Source: Phycobacter azelaicus
GTDB lineage: Bacteria; Pseudomonadota; Alphaproteobacteria; Rhodobacterales; Rhodobacteraceae
DNA: 64,000 nucleotides
Direction: 5' to 3'
NCBI RefSeq assembly: GCF_014884385.1
Contig: NZ_WKFH01000003.1
Location: 248,001 to 312,000, forward strand
Of this stretch, positions 35,953 through 44,969 are shown piece after piece (the stretch's first letter is position 1; each line of letters starts with the position of its first letter). The translations under genes were made by a program, and so were the position numbers. The notes below the pieces were generated by a model. That model was given only the letters and a program-made list of their open reading frames with translations. It had not been told where the DNA came from and made no database searches.

Positions 35953-36939
35953 CTATGTGGAAGGCGGCATTTCTTCGGACCATCTCATTTTAGGCGGCTT
36001 AGTTATTACTTGCTCCTTGTTTCGATCGTTAAACTCTTGCGCAAACTCTTCATCTGTCCACTCACCATCACCATAATCCGGGACATCCATCACTTCCAGA
36101 CCTTTACCCTCGACATTCCTCATTCCAAATAATGGTCCAACATAGGGAAAGTGGGGGGCGAAATAGGTTTGGACAAAGGGATGGTTCTCAAAATCCTTGG
36201 CCACAAACATGCTTCCTTTTGTTCCGCCGATGAACCAAGGGCGAGCACCCCATGTTCCAAATTGATAGTCGATGATTTTGCGCATATGGAGGATTGCACT
36301 AATAGAATCATCTCGCAATGTATCATAGGTGCTGGTATTGAAGTGAATTGATCGATGACGCAACTTTTTAAGCTGTTTAAATTCCTTCACCACTTCAGGT
36401 AGAAGAACACCCCAAGCCTCTAACGTAGATATTGGAACATCCCAGTTATCGAATGAGTTCTTTCGATAAACTTTTCGATACTCTTTAGTATTTTGGAACA
36501 TGGGACGCATATCGATAATAAGGTGATTCAGTATCCGCTCACCTAATGCACACGCTCCCACTAATGACGGGTAAAAATGCCCCATCACATATGCAGCACG
36601 CACCTGCGCAAAAAAATCATTGTGATATGAAATTACCGACATAGGCTTCGTGTCAATTTCAATAAATCTTTCTATTTTATCTCCCAATTCACTTTCACCA
36701 AACTCATGTGCAAGACCTCTTTTAATGCTCTCCTTATTTTCTAACCAACTTTCTTTTACTTCGAGGCTCCAGTGGTCCTCAATTTTAGTTCCCAAGAACG
36801 CAGCACGAGTATCGAAGTCGCCGGGCGTGCATAAAAGGCGGCGTCGACCTGCATCAGGAACAAAGGTTTTGAGCTCCTCAAACTTAAGTCCTTTTGGAGC
36901 TTGATAAATTGTAGGTCGGGTCAGGGCAAAAATAGTCAT
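35953..36939 (-). CDS. Hypothetical protein with HEPN-like R-x4-H motif
   Basis: 328 residues, not recognised as a named family. The middle is helical: SYHNDFFAQVRAAYVMGHFYPSLVGACALGERILNHLI, then KEFKQLKKLRHRSIHFNTSTY. The first helix resembles the core helix of HEPN-type proteins and RHRSIH fits the R-x4-6-H ribonuclease motif, with the histidine in a similar place after a basic helix. This is a weak structural guess. The gene is AT-rich compared with its chromosomal neighbours and convergent with the STAND gene, so it is probably island cargo, possibly also defence-related. Confidence 0.6.
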   Translation of the reverse strand: MTIFALTRPTIYQAPKGLKFEELKTFVPDAGRRRLLCTPGDFDTRAAFLGTKIEDHWSLEVKESWLENKESIKRGLAHEFGESELGDKIERFIEIDTKPMSVISYHNDFFAQVRAAYVMGHFYPSLVGACALGERILNHLIIDMRPMFQNTKEYRKVYRKNSFDNWDVPISTLEAWGVLLPEVVKEFKQLKKLRHRSIHFNTSTYDTLRDDSISAILHMRKIIDYQFGTWGARPWFIGGTKGSMFVAKDFENHPFVQTYFAPHFPYVGPLFGMRNVEGKGLEVMDVPDYGDGEWTDEEFAQEFNDRNKEQVITKPPKMRWSEEMPPST

Positions 36940-37350
36940 GTCTCACACTACGATAGAGCTTTTGTAATTTCATCCGCAAAGCGTTACCTGCCAGATTATA
37001 CTTCACGCTGCTTGGTCAAGATTTTGTGCTTAGCGGTCATTGATCCCAATCGCAGCTCCCCGCCCCTTCGTTCTGTTCAACTTGGCACCAAGCAGAATGG
37101 CTTGGCTGGGGTTTTCCAAGCGTTTTGGGATACAAAATCCAATCTCGTCAGCGGTTGCACTGTGGTGAGCGCCTGCCGAGGCAATCACATTAGCGGCCTG
37201 ACCTGAGCAGCTTCCGCTGGGTCGATACACGGTGACGAAGAATTTATCCGCTCCTTAGGCAAGACTGCCGCAGGTTTTTTGCGGCTGATCGATTAAAACC
37301 AACCACTGGTTATGGAGCTATCACGTCCTTCCACAACCGCAGAATACGCG

Positions 37351-37382
37351 AATGCCCACCGGTTTTCACGCCGGTGGGCATT
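37351..37382 (+). terminator. Stem-loop at the island's right edge
   Basis: AATGCCCACCGG and CCGGTGGGCATT form a perfect 12-bp stem around TTTTCACG, followed by TTGTG. It may serve as a bidirectional terminator near the end of nrdJ. Its right arm overlaps a degenerate copy of the end repeat. Confidence 0.5.
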
Positions 37383-37436
37383 TTGTGCTTTCAAAGAGGC
37401 CAATTTCCTACCGAAAATGGCCAATAGTTGCTTTCA
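37373..37436 (-). repeat. Inverted end repeats (right end) next to nrdJ
   Basis: Read on the minus strand, 37416-37436 is TGAAAGCA-N6-GGCCATT and 37373-37393 is a weaker TGAAAGCA-N6-GCCCACC. A GGCC half-site lies between (37398). They point opposite to the array at 25385-25492, as the two ends of one transposon should. CGACA at 37456-37460, five bases before the nrdJ stop, could be the terminal CGACA typical of Tn7/Tn5053 relatives; a matching TGTCG was not found at the left. Confidence 0.6.
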
Positions 37437-37464
37437 ACCACACAACGACCAGTCCCGACAGCCT

Positions 37465-39759
37465 TCAGCCGCACTTGGAGTGGCCGCAGCTCCTGCACGT
37501 CATGCATCCTTCGACCATTTGCATTTCGAACTGACCACAGCTGGGACAGGCTTTTCCACGCGGTGTATTTAGGCTTACCACTTCGGCCTTGGGATCAGAC
37601 TTGAGCCCCATGCCCTCGCCTTCGAGAAAGCCTGTCACAACCATATGGGTTTCGATCACACCGCCGATGGCCGCCAGGATCGAGGGGATATATTTGCCCT
37701 GCACCCAAGCACCGCCCCGCGGATCGAACACAGCTTTCAGCTCCTCCACCACAAAGGACACGTCGCCCCCGCGGCGGAACACGGCCGAGATCATCCGCGT
37801 CAGCGCCAACGTCCAAGCATAGTGCTCCATGTTCTTGGAGTTGATGAAAACCTCGAACGGGCGGCGGTGCCCATTGATGATGATATCGTTGATCGTCAGG
37901 TAGATCGCGTGCTCGCTGTCCGGCCACTTCAGCTTGTAGGTATGACCTTCAAGGCTCTGCGGACGATCCAGCGGTTCGGACATGTAAACCACTTCGGCAC
38001 CATTTTCCGTATCGCTTTCGTGGGGCGCGTCTGGGGTCTCTCCCGGCGCCGTGTCGGCGCTTTCGCTGACCGACAGAACCGAACCCGTCACGTCGTTGGG
38101 ACGGTAGGTGGTGCAGCCTTTGCAACCCTGATCCCAGGCCTGCATGTAGACGTCCTTGAAGTCATCGAACGAGATGTCTTCCGGGCAGTTGATCGTCTTG
38201 GAGATCGAGCTGTCGATCCATTTCTGCGCCGCTGCCTGCATCTTGACGTGATCTGCGGGCGCAAGGGTCTGAGCATTCACGAAATACTCGGGTAGCTCTG
38301 CATCGGCGCCGAACTTGTCGCGGTACATCTTCACCGCGTAGTCCACCACTTCCTCTTCGGTGCGCGAGCCGTCCTTTTGCAGAACCTTGCGGGTATAGGC
38401 ATAGGCAAAGACAGGCTCGATCCCTGAGGAGACATTGCCCGCATAAAGGCTGATGGTGCCGGTGGGTGCGATCGAGGTCAGCAGGGCGTTGCGGATGCCA
38501 TGTTCACGTATCGCATCGCGAACGTCCTCGTCCATGTTCATCATATTGCCCGAGGCCAGATATTTTTCCGCATCGAACAGCGGGAAGGCGCCTTTTTCCT
38601 TGGCCAGGTCCACCGACGCCAGATAGGCGGCGCGGGCGATCTGGTGCAGCCATTGATCCGTCTGACGCGCCGCCTCGTCCGAGCCATAGCGCAGCCCCAG
38701 CATCAAGAGGGCATCGGCCAAACCGGTCACCCCCAGGCCAATCCGGCGCTTGTTGCGGGCTTCTTCGGCCTGGGCCTCCAGCGGGAACTTGGAGACATCG
38801 ACGACGTTGTCCATCATCCGCACGGCAGTAGCGACCAAGTCTTGCATCGCCTCAAGGTTCAGTTCGGCGTTTGCCTCAAACGGGTTCGACACCAGTCGCG
38901 CCATGTTGATCGAGCCCAAAAGACAAGCGCCATAAGGCGGCAACGGCTGCTCCCCGCAGGGGTTGGTCGCGCAAATTTCCTCGACATAAGAGAGGTTGTT
39001 GGCCTTATTGATCCGGTCGATGAAGATCACGCCCGGTTCGGCATAGTCATAGGTCGCCTGCATGATCTTGTTCCAAAGATCGCGTGCCTGCACCGTGTGA
39101 TAGACCTTATCACCAAAGACCAGATCCCAGGATCCATCGGCCTTCACCGCATCCATGAAGTCATCCGTCACCAGCACCGACATATTGAACATCCGCAGCC
39201 GGGCCGGGTCGGATTTCGCAGTGATGAACTGTTCGATATCCGGATGGTCGCAGCGCATTGTAGCCATCATCGCACCCCTGCGCGAGCCTGCGGACATGAT
39301 CGTGCGGCACATGGCATCCCAGACATCCATGAACGACAATGGTCCCGATGCATCAGCCGCCACGCCTTTCACATCCGCGCCGCGCGGACGGATGGTCGAA
39401 AAGTCATAGCCGATGCCACCGCCCTGCTGCATGGTCAGGGCCGCCTCTTTCAGCATGTCGAAAATGCCGCCCATGCTGTCCGGTACGGTGCCCATGACAA
39501 AACAGTTGAAGAGCGTCACTTGCCGCGCCGTGCCGGCCCCTGCCGTGATACGGCCCGCGGGCAGGTATTTGAAGTCTTCCAGGGCGTCAAAGAACTTGGC
39601 TTCCCAGACATCCGGCTTGGCCTCTGCCCTTGCCAGATCCCGCGCGATCCGGCGCCAGGTGTCTTCTACGGTGACATCGATCGGGGTTCCGTCCGCCTGT
39701 TTGAAGCGGTATTTCATGTCCCAGATCTGCTCGGCGATGGGGGCAGCAAAGCGGCTCAT
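37465..39759 (-). CDS. nrdJ: Class II (B12-dependent) ribonucleotide reductase
   Basis: 764 residues from MSRFAAPIAEQIWDMKYRFKQ (GGATTCGC upstream; the frame extends 67 codons into the promoter). It reduces ribonucleotides with adenosylcobalamin and so works with or without oxygen. Hallmarks are LPAGRITAGAGT, TLFNCFVMG, GGGIGYDFS, active-site ATNPCGEQPLPPYGACLLGSIN and the finger-loop CPEDISFDDF. A C-terminal zinc-type motif CPSCGQFEMQMVEGCMTCRSCGHSKCG carries redox-active cysteines. The stop codon lies immediately beside the transposon-like end, so the gene itself is intact. Confidence 0.95.
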   Translation of the reverse strand: MSRFAAPIAEQIWDMKYRFKQADGTPIDVTVEDTWRRIARDLARAEAKPDVWEAKFFDALEDFKYLPAGRITAGAGTARQVTLFNCFVMGTVPDSMGGIFDMLKEAALTMQQGGGIGYDFSTIRPRGADVKGVAADASGPLSFMDVWDAMCRTIMSAGSRRGAMMATMRCDHPDIEQFITAKSDPARLRMFNMSVLVTDDFMDAVKADGSWDLVFGDKVYHTVQARDLWNKIMQATYDYAEPGVIFIDRINKANNLSYVEEICATNPCGEQPLPPYGACLLGSINMARLVSNPFEANAELNLEAMQDLVATAVRMMDNVVDVSKFPLEAQAEEARNKRRIGLGVTGLADALLMLGLRYGSDEAARQTDQWLHQIARAAYLASVDLAKEKGAFPLFDAEKYLASGNMMNMDEDVRDAIREHGIRNALLTSIAPTGTISLYAGNVSSGIEPVFAYAYTRKVLQKDGSRTEEEVVDYAVKMYRDKFGADAELPEYFVNAQTLAPADHVKMQAAAQKWIDSSISKTINCPEDISFDDFKDVYMQAWDQGCKGCTTYRPNDVTGSVLSVSESADTAPGETPDAPHESDTENGAEVVYMSEPLDRPQSLEGHTYKLKWPDSEHAIYLTINDIIINGHRRPFEVFINSKNMEHYAWTLALTRMISAVFRRGGDVSFVVEELKAVFDPRGGAWVQGKYIPSILAAIGGVIETHMVVTGFLEGEGMGLKSDPKAEVVSLNTPRGKACPSCGQFEMQMVEGCMTCRSCGHSKCG

Positions 39760-39871
39760 AAAGCGAATCCCTTGTGGCTTTTTGTTGTGGGGTGGCGCTC
39801 TCGATACTACACGGTTTGACCGCATCTCAACGCCCAATTCACATTTCAGACACAGTTTTTTACTGTTGATT

Positions 39872-39919
39872 ACACCATATGTTGCGCTAAGGACTGCAGG
39901 CAAACACCATATAATGACA
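39872..39919 (-). promoter_or_regulatory. Pair of NrdR boxes upstream of nrdJ
   Basis: ACACCATATGTTGCGC (39872-39887) and ACACCATATAATGACA (39904-39919) match the NrdR box pattern ACACWATATATWGTGT in the ACACnATAT half. They are 32 bp apart, about three helical turns, the usual NrdR spacing. They lie 113-160 bp before the nrdJ start, in a divergent promoter region. NrdR binding with (d)ATP would repress nrdJ. Confidence 0.7.
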
Positions 39920-39946
39920 AATTCGGGGAAGACTCTGTGGGCAGAC

Positions 39947-39955
39947 TGTGGATAA
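39947..39955 (-). promoter_or_regulatory. DnaA box (TGTGGATAA)
   Basis: A perfect match to the TTATCCACA box (read on the minus strand), 28 bp upstream of the second NrdR box. DnaA is known to act on nrd promoters in other bacteria. A single box could be chance. Confidence 0.4.
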
Positions 39956-40118
39956 GTCACCCGGCAAATCCGACCTGCCCGTTCGGAGCGGTCTTTGTGA
40001 AACCGATCTGTTGGACGCGCAATGCAAAGGAGTTTGCGTCAGGTTGCCGTCGGCTGCAGAAAGTCTAAAGTGTGCCTTCTGGATTCAACGCTACGGGCCA
40101 AAACCAAAGGGAGCCGCT

Positions 40119-40550
40119 TTGGACAAACATGTGAACCTCGTCAAACTCTCTGTGGGCACCGAAAGCGTGGATTCGCTTGCCACCTGGCAATCCCAGTATC
40201 GCAGGACACTGCCTGAGGGGCTGCCTCGCCATGTCACGCGCATGTGGCCCAAGCGCGAGTCGGAGCTGCTGAACGGCGGCTCCATCTACTGGGTCATCAA
40301 AGGGCTCATCCAGTGCCGCCAGCGCATCATGCGGCTGGACGAAGTGATCGGTAGCGATGGCATCCGTCGCTGCGCTATCGTGCTAGAGCCAGAGATCCAT
40401 CGAACGAACACCGCCCCAAAACGTCCCTTTCAGGGCTGGCGCTATCTCAAGCCCGAGGAAACCCCGGCAGATCTGCCAGAGGGGCGCGAACAGGAAGAGC
40501 CATTGCCGCCAGAACTCTCCCAAGCCCTTGCCGATATCGGTGTTCTCTGA
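40119..40550 (+). CDS. DUF1489 family protein
   Basis: 143 residues, of unknown function and nearly always found in alphaproteobacteria. Hallmarks are LVKLSVGTESVDSLATWQ, PRHVTRMWPKRESELL-GGSIYWVIKG, RQRIMRLDEVIG-DGIRRCA and RPFQGWRYLKPE. The start is a TTG (MDKHVNLVKL) because GGGAG lies five bases upstream; the only later choice, GTG at 40131, is 17 bases from it and the frame's upstream part lacks coding character. Divergent from nrdJ with about 360 bp between. Confidence 0.85.
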   Translation: MDKHVNLVKLSVGTESVDSLATWQSQYRRTLPEGLPRHVTRMWPKRESELLNGGSIYWVIKGLIQCRQRIMRLDEVIGSDGIRRCAIVLEPEIHRTNTAPKRPFQGWRYLKPEETPADLPEGREQEEPLPPELSQALADIGVL

Positions 40551-40660
40551 AGCCGGTTGCCCGCACAGCTGGCGAGCGGTCCCGCCACGGATACGCGCCT
40601 TAAAATACCATTTTCACCTAGCGCTCGCCCCCCGCTGGCGCGGGGGCGGCTTCACCCAGG

Positions 40661-41359
40661 TCAGACCGCCTTTTCGATCAAGGCAAGGAGGTCCTTCAGG
40701 GTCTTTTTTTCCTGCGGGCCATAATCTGCCTCACGGCTGCGCCAGAGGGTAGCCTGGGATTTCAACACCAACCCATCGCTCAGCAGCTTGAGGTGATTTG
40801 CGCGCAGGGTCTCCCCAGTCGAGGTGATATCGGCCACCATTTCGGCCGTCTCGTTCTTGACCGTGCCCTCGGTCGCGCCCTGGCTGTCGACGAGCTGGTA
40901 ATCCGCAACCCCCGCTTCGTTCAGGAATTCGCGCACGAGCCGGTGATATTTGGTCGCAATCCGCAAGCGGTGGCCATGAGTCTGCCGAAACGCCGCTGCC
41001 ACCGCATCCAGATCGTCCAGCGTATCCACGTCGATCCAGAACTGCGGCACCGCGAGCACCAGATCGGCAAAACCAAAGCCCATCCGTTCCAGTTCTTCGA
41101 TCTGCTGCTCCCAGCGCGGCAGTTTTTCCAGGATGAGATCGGTACCAGTCACCCCAAGATGAATACGCCCTGCCGCCAGTTCACGCGGGATCTCACCCGC
41201 AGACAACAGGACCAGCTCGACGCCCTCGACCCCTTCGACAACCCCGGCATATTCGCGCTCGGCTCCCGTGCGGGACAGGGTAATGCCCCTCTTGGCGAAC
41301 CAGTCAAAGGTCTTCTCCATCAATCGCCCCTTGGAGGGCACGCCCAGTTTCAGGCTCAT
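40661..41359 (-). CDS. hisG: ATP phosphoribosyltransferase, short form catalytic subunit
   Basis: 232 residues, the short HisG that needs HisZ for activity and feedback control; it catalyses the first step of histidine synthesis. It opens LKLGVPSKGRLMEKTFDWFAKRGI and has ELAAGRIHLGVTGTDLI and the PRPP-binding VDSQGATEGTVKNETAEMVADITSTGETL. The ATG overlaps the hisZ stop (ATGA). It is the last gene of hisS-hisZ-hisG. Confidence 0.95.
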   Translation of the reverse strand: MSLKLGVPSKGRLMEKTFDWFAKRGITLSRTGAEREYAGVVEGVEGVELVLLSAGEIPRELAAGRIHLGVTGTDLILEKLPRWEQQIEELERMGFGFADLVLAVPQFWIDVDTLDDLDAVAAAFRQTHGHRLRIATKYHRLVREFLNEAGVADYQLVDSQGATEGTVKNETAEMVADITSTGETLRANHLKLLSDGLVLKSQATLWRSREADYGPQEKKTLKDLLALIEKAV

Positions 41360-42444
41360 GACTTGCCCTCCTCGAGCATCAGCATCAGGTCAGGGCGCAA
41401 GACGCCGCCGACCGCAGGAATCTCGTCCCCCTGCCCCAGTTGCCGGGTCAGTGCGTCATAGCGCCCACCGCTGGCCACCGGCGGCAGACCCGGCTTGGTT
41501 TCCGCGTAGAACCCGAAGACAAATCCGTCGTAGTACTCCATCGAGGTGCGCCCGTAAGAAGCTTCGAAATCGAGACTTTCGACATCGATACCCCGCGCCT
41601 TCATTGCGGCGGTGCGCGCTTCAAGCCGGTCCAGAGCAGGCAGAATCGACGGGAGGTCGACAGCGATATCACGCATCTGCTCGATCGCATATGGCAGCGT
41701 CTCGCGCACGGCCATCAAGGCCTCCAAGGCCAGAAGCTCGTGCTCCGAGATCGGCGGCATGGCCGCATCGGCACGCAAAAGCTCGACACGGGCATCCACC
41801 TCTGCCGCGCGACGCTTGCCTATTTCGGGGGCAGATCCACTGAGCGGGCCTTCGGTTGACAGCAGTTTCTTGCGGCTTTCCGGAAGGACGGCGCGTCCGG
41901 CGTAGCGCTCCAGCAGGCTGCGGAAGCGACGCGGGCGCCAGATGTGCCGCATCAGGGCCGATTTGCGCTTTGCGGTCGTGTTCAGCCCATCGACCGCAGC
42001 CATCAGGATGCCGATATCGCCGGTCGCCGCCCGAAGCGGCAATCCGCGCAGCTGCAGCGCAAAAAGGGCAAAAACCTCAGCATCTGCGCCGGCTGGATCC
42101 TCCCGGTCAAAGACCTCGTAGCCAACCTGAAGGTATTCATTGGCCCGATCCGGGTCGTGCTCCTGGCGACGGAAGACCTCGCCGGCATATGTATAGCGAG
42201 CCGGTTCTGCCCCTTGGCGCATGTGCATCTGCACTACGGGCACGGTGAAATCCGGGCGCAGCATCTGCTCACCGCGCAAGGCATCCGAGGTGATATAGGC
42301 GCGGGCGCGGATATCCTCGCCATAAAGATCCAGCAAGGTTTCTGCGGGCTGCAACAAAGGCGGATCCACCACTTGCGCGCCGGCCGCTTCGAAAGTCATC
42401 CGCAGCCGAGCGGCGCGGGCCAATGTGTCTGAGCGTGTGGGCAT
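41356..42444 (-). CDS. hisZ: ATP phosphoribosyltransferase regulatory subunit
   Basis: 362 residues, a catalytically inactive HisRS-like paralogue. It has the class II core (LQPAETLLDLYGED, RPDFTVPVVQMH, VFRRQEHDPDRANEYLQVGYEVFD) and a late GGRYDALTRQLGQGDEIPAVGG, but no C-terminal anticodon domain. It pairs with short HisG. The start MPTRSDTLARA lies four bases after hisS; the longer frame runs back inside hisS. Confidence 0.93.
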   Translation of the reverse strand: MPTRSDTLARAARLRMTFEAAGAQVVDPPLLQPAETLLDLYGEDIRARAYITSDALRGEQMLRPDFTVPVVQMHMRQGAEPARYTYAGEVFRRQEHDPDRANEYLQVGYEVFDREDPAGADAEVFALFALQLRGLPLRAATGDIGILMAAVDGLNTTAKRKSALMRHIWRPRRFRSLLERYAGRAVLPESRKKLLSTEGPLSGSAPEIGKRRAAEVDARVELLRADAAMPPISEHELLALEALMAVRETLPYAIEQMRDIAVDLPSILPALDRLEARTAAMKARGIDVESLDFEASYGRTSMEYYDGFVFGFYAETKPGLPPVASGGRYDALTRQLGQGDEIPAVGGVLRPDLMLMLEEGKS

Positions 42445-42448
42445 CGGC

Positions 42449-43933
42449 CTAGTCCTGACTGTCGAGAATCTCGCGCACCTTGGCGACGAGATCTGCGCGC
42501 GGCACTTCGAACTGGCTGGGGCGTTCCTTCCATTCCTCCAGCGTCGCGCTTTCGGCGATCTTGGCGCCAAGGATCAGATCCTTGATCTGCACCACGCCGC
42601 GTTCCTTTTCGTCGCCGCCTTCGATCACGGCGACGGGGGAATGGCGCTTGTCCGCATATTTCAGCTGGTTGCCAAAGTTCTTGGGGTTACCGAGGTAGAC
42701 CTCGGCGCGGATGCCCGCAGCCCGCAGTTCCGTCACCATGGCTTGGTAATCTGCCATGCGATCACGGTCCATCACTGTCACCACCACGGGGCCAGTGGAC
42801 TCGGACGCAAGGCGTCCCTTTTCGCGAAGCGCCGCCAGCAAGCGATCGACACCGATAGACACCCCAACGGCGGGCACTTCCTGCCCGGTGAAGCGCTTGA
42901 CCAGCCCATCATAGCGACCGCCACCTGCAACCGATCCGAACTGCCGCTTGCGGCCCTTCTCATCGAGAATTTCAAAAGTCAGCTCGGCCTCGAACACGGG
43001 GCCGGTGTAGTAGCCAAGGCCACGCACCACCGAAGGGTCGATCTCGATCCGGTCGGGACCATATCCGCCCGCTGCCAGCAGCGTACCGATCTGCTCCAGC
43101 TCCGCAATACCTTCAGCTCCGATCTTGCTATCGCCCACGGCGGCCCGCAGGTTTGCAAGGGTCGCTGCCGTGTCCGCTGCCTTGGAGGTCAGGAAGGCCA
43201 GCACAGGAGCGGCTTGCTCATCGCTGAGGCCAACGCCATCGATATAGGCCCCCGAGGCATCAAGCCGCCCCTTGCCCAAAAGCTGGCGCACGCCCTCTTC
43301 ACCGACCTTGTCGAATTTGTCGATGGTACGCAGCACCGCATCACGCTGCCCCTCGTCGGCCAGCCCCATGGTCTCCAACACGCCATTCAGAACCTTTCGG
43401 TTGTTGACCCGTACAAGATAGTCGCCGCGCGGAATGCCGACAGCCTCCAACGTGTCCGCCAGCATGGCGCAAATCTCCGCGTCAGCCGCCATAGAGGCCG
43501 TCCCTACGGTATCGGCGTCACACTGGTAGAACTGACGATAGCGGCCCGGCCCCGGCTTTTCGTTTCGCCAGACCGGACCCATGGCATAGCGGCGATAGGG
43601 GGTGGGCAGATCGTTGCGGTGCTGCGCGTAAACACGCGCCAAGGGCGCCGTCAGGTCATAGCGCAGCGCCATCCAGTCGCCCTTGCCATCCTCATCGGCC
43701 TCCTGCCAGGCAAAGACACCCTCGTTCGGGCGGTCCACATCCGGCAGGAATTTGCCCAGCGCCTCGACCGTTTCCACGGCGGAGGATTCCAGCGCATCGA
43801 ACCCGTATCGATGATAGACCCCGGCAATCGTCTGCAGCATTTCCGTGCGCTGAGTGACCTCAGCGCCAAAATAGTCGCGGAAGCCTTTTGGCGTTACGGC
43901 CTTTGGACGTGGTTGTTTCTTGACTTTGGCCAT
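42449..43933 (-). CDS. hisS: Histidyl-tRNA synthetase
   Basis: 494 residues, a class II synthetase charging tRNA-His. Motif 2 is [21 protein letters not shown], the histidine-binding loops are [11 protein letters not shown] and GGGRYDGLV, and motif 3 is [13 protein letters not shown]. The C-terminal anticodon-binding part is present ([27 protein letters not shown]). It heads hisS-hisZ-hisG, a layout usual in Rhodobacterales. Confidence 0.96.
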   Translation of the reverse strand: MAKVKKQPRPKAVTPKGFRDYFGAEVTQRTEMLQTIAGVYHRYGFDALESSAVETVEALGKFLPDVDRPNEGVFAWQEADEDGKGDWMALRYDLTAPLARVYAQHRNDLPTPYRRYAMGPVWRNEKPGPGRYRQFYQCDADTVGTASMAADAEICAMLADTLEAVGIPRGDYLVRVNNRKVLNGVLETMGLADEGQRDAVLRTIDKFDKVGEEGVRQLLGKGRLDASGAYIDGVGLSDEQAAPVLAFLTSKAADTAATLANLRAAVGDSKIGAEGIAELEQIGTLLAAGGYGPDRIEIDPSVVRGLGYYTGPVFEAELTFEILDEKGRKRQFGSVAGGGRYDGLVKRFTGQEVPAVGVSIGVDRLLAALREKGRLASESTGPVVVTVMDRDRMADYQAMVTELRAAGIRAEVYLGNPKNFGNQLKYADKRHSPVAVIEGGDEKERGVVQIKDLILGAKIAESATLEEWKERPSQFEVPRADLVAKVREILDSQD

Positions 43934-44013
43934 TGTGGCCTCCTCACGGGTGTCTTTGGGTCTGATCTGTGCCGCGCGGTCTAGCCGATGGATGTAACAA
44001 CGGCAAGGTAGCG

Positions 44014-44031
44014 CGGCGCCTTCGGGCGCCG
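44014..44031 (-). terminator. TTCG tetraloop hairpin after the enoyl-CoA hydratase gene
   Basis: CGGCGCC-TTCG-GGCGCCG, a very stable hairpin located between the enoyl-CoA hydratase stop and the hisS start. No T tract follows, so it may protect or end the transcript only partly. Confidence 0.4.
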
Positions 44032-44074
44032 ACGCGACCCGGCTGCGACAGATGCACTGCAGGCAAGACCCGAC

Positions 44075-44878
44075 TTAGATGTCCGAGAAATCTCCCGCAC
44101 GTCCCTTTCCACTGGCAAATCGCGCGGCGCCTTCGCGTCCCTCAGCCGCAAAGACCCCCTGCGAGCGCCACTCCCGTCTCAGAGCCGCCGCAAGATCGAC
44201 CGGGGCCATACGCGCGGACAGGTGATCGGCGAGCATGCAGGCCTGTGGAAAGCGGGACAAATCGGCCGCCAGAGCCTGCGCTGTCTGCAAGGCCTCACCC
44301 TCGGCGCACAAGCGATCCGCCAGCCCCATGGAGAGCGCCTCCTCTGCTTCCACCCCGCGCCCGGTCAGGATCAGGTCATTGGACCGCCCCTGCCCCAGGA
44401 TGCGCGGCAGGCGCACCGTGCCGCCATCAATCAGCGGCACTCCCCAGCGCCTGCAATAGACCACTGCAATAGCACCCCTCGCCATCACCCGCAGATCACA
44501 CCAGGCCGCAAGCTCCAGCCCGCCTGCAACGGCAGCGCCTTCTATAGCGGCAATCACTGGCTTACGCAGCATTAGGCGCGACGGTCCCATTGGCCCCGGC
44601 AGGGGATCATTCATGGGGTCAGACCAATCATCGGGAATATCCAGGCCGGAAATCCAGTGATCAGCAGCACCGGACCCTGCGGATTTCAGGTCAAACCCAG
44701 CGCAGAAAGATCCGCCTCGCCCAGTCAGTACCGCAACACGCGCATCATTGTCCTGCTCGAATGCAAGGAAGGCTTCAAAAAGGGCGCGTGCGGTCTCAGG
44801 ATCGACTGCATTGCGGGCTGCAGGCCGACAGATGGAGATGGTGGTGGTTCCCTCGCGGGTTTCGCAGGTCACAGTCAT
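44075..44878 (-). CDS. Enoyl-CoA hydratase/isomerase family protein
   Basis: 267 residues of the crotonase fold. It has FCAGFDLKSAG (first oxyanion-hole strand) and AAIEGAAVAGGLELAAWCDLRVMARGA (second). GVPLIDGGTVRLPRILGQGRSNDLILTGRGVEAEEALSMGLADRLC is typical. The start at 44878 has GGGAGG upstream; the longer frame reads through the divergent slyX region. The active-site acids are not clearly in the hydratase positions, so a different crotonase reaction is possible. Substrate unknown. Confidence 0.85.
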   Translation of the reverse strand: MTVTCETREGTTTISICRPAARNAVDPETARALFEAFLAFEQDNDARVAVLTGRGGSFCAGFDLKSAGSGAADHWISGLDIPDDWSDPMNDPLPGPMGPSRLMLRKPVIAAIEGAAVAGGLELAAWCDLRVMARGAIAVVYCRRWGVPLIDGGTVRLPRILGQGRSNDLILTGRGVEAEEALSMGLADRLCAEGEALQTAQALAADLSRFPQACMLADHLSARMAPVDLAAALRREWRSQGVFAAEGREGAARFASGKGRAGDFSDI

Positions 44879-44969
44879 AAGCGGTCCTCCCGAGGCATAG
44901 CCTGTCGTTTCTGCCATGGACCGACAAGCCCTGTGGGCGTATGACGTGGCGGAGCGAAGGAGAGCTATC

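Larger units (their letters stand above)
36940..37464. other. Island edge with no gene
   Basis: About 500 bases between the last cargo gene and nrdJ. No supportable reading frame. It ends with a hairpin (37351-37382) and inverted copies of the end repeats (37373-37436), then the nrdJ stop codon. Confidence 0.6.

Noticed and set aside
37030..37230. Short frames at the island's right edge
   Set aside because: No start context, codon bias or family motif; probably non-coding debris.
40560..40660. GC-rich hairpin after hisG (around 40625-40650)
   Set aside because: A CGCCCCC/GGGGGCG stem is visible but has no T tract and its pairing is ambiguous, so I did not list it as a terminator.
42425..43984. 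A 519-codon plus-strand frame opposite hisS
   Set aside because: Shadow of hisS, whose motifs are unmistakable.
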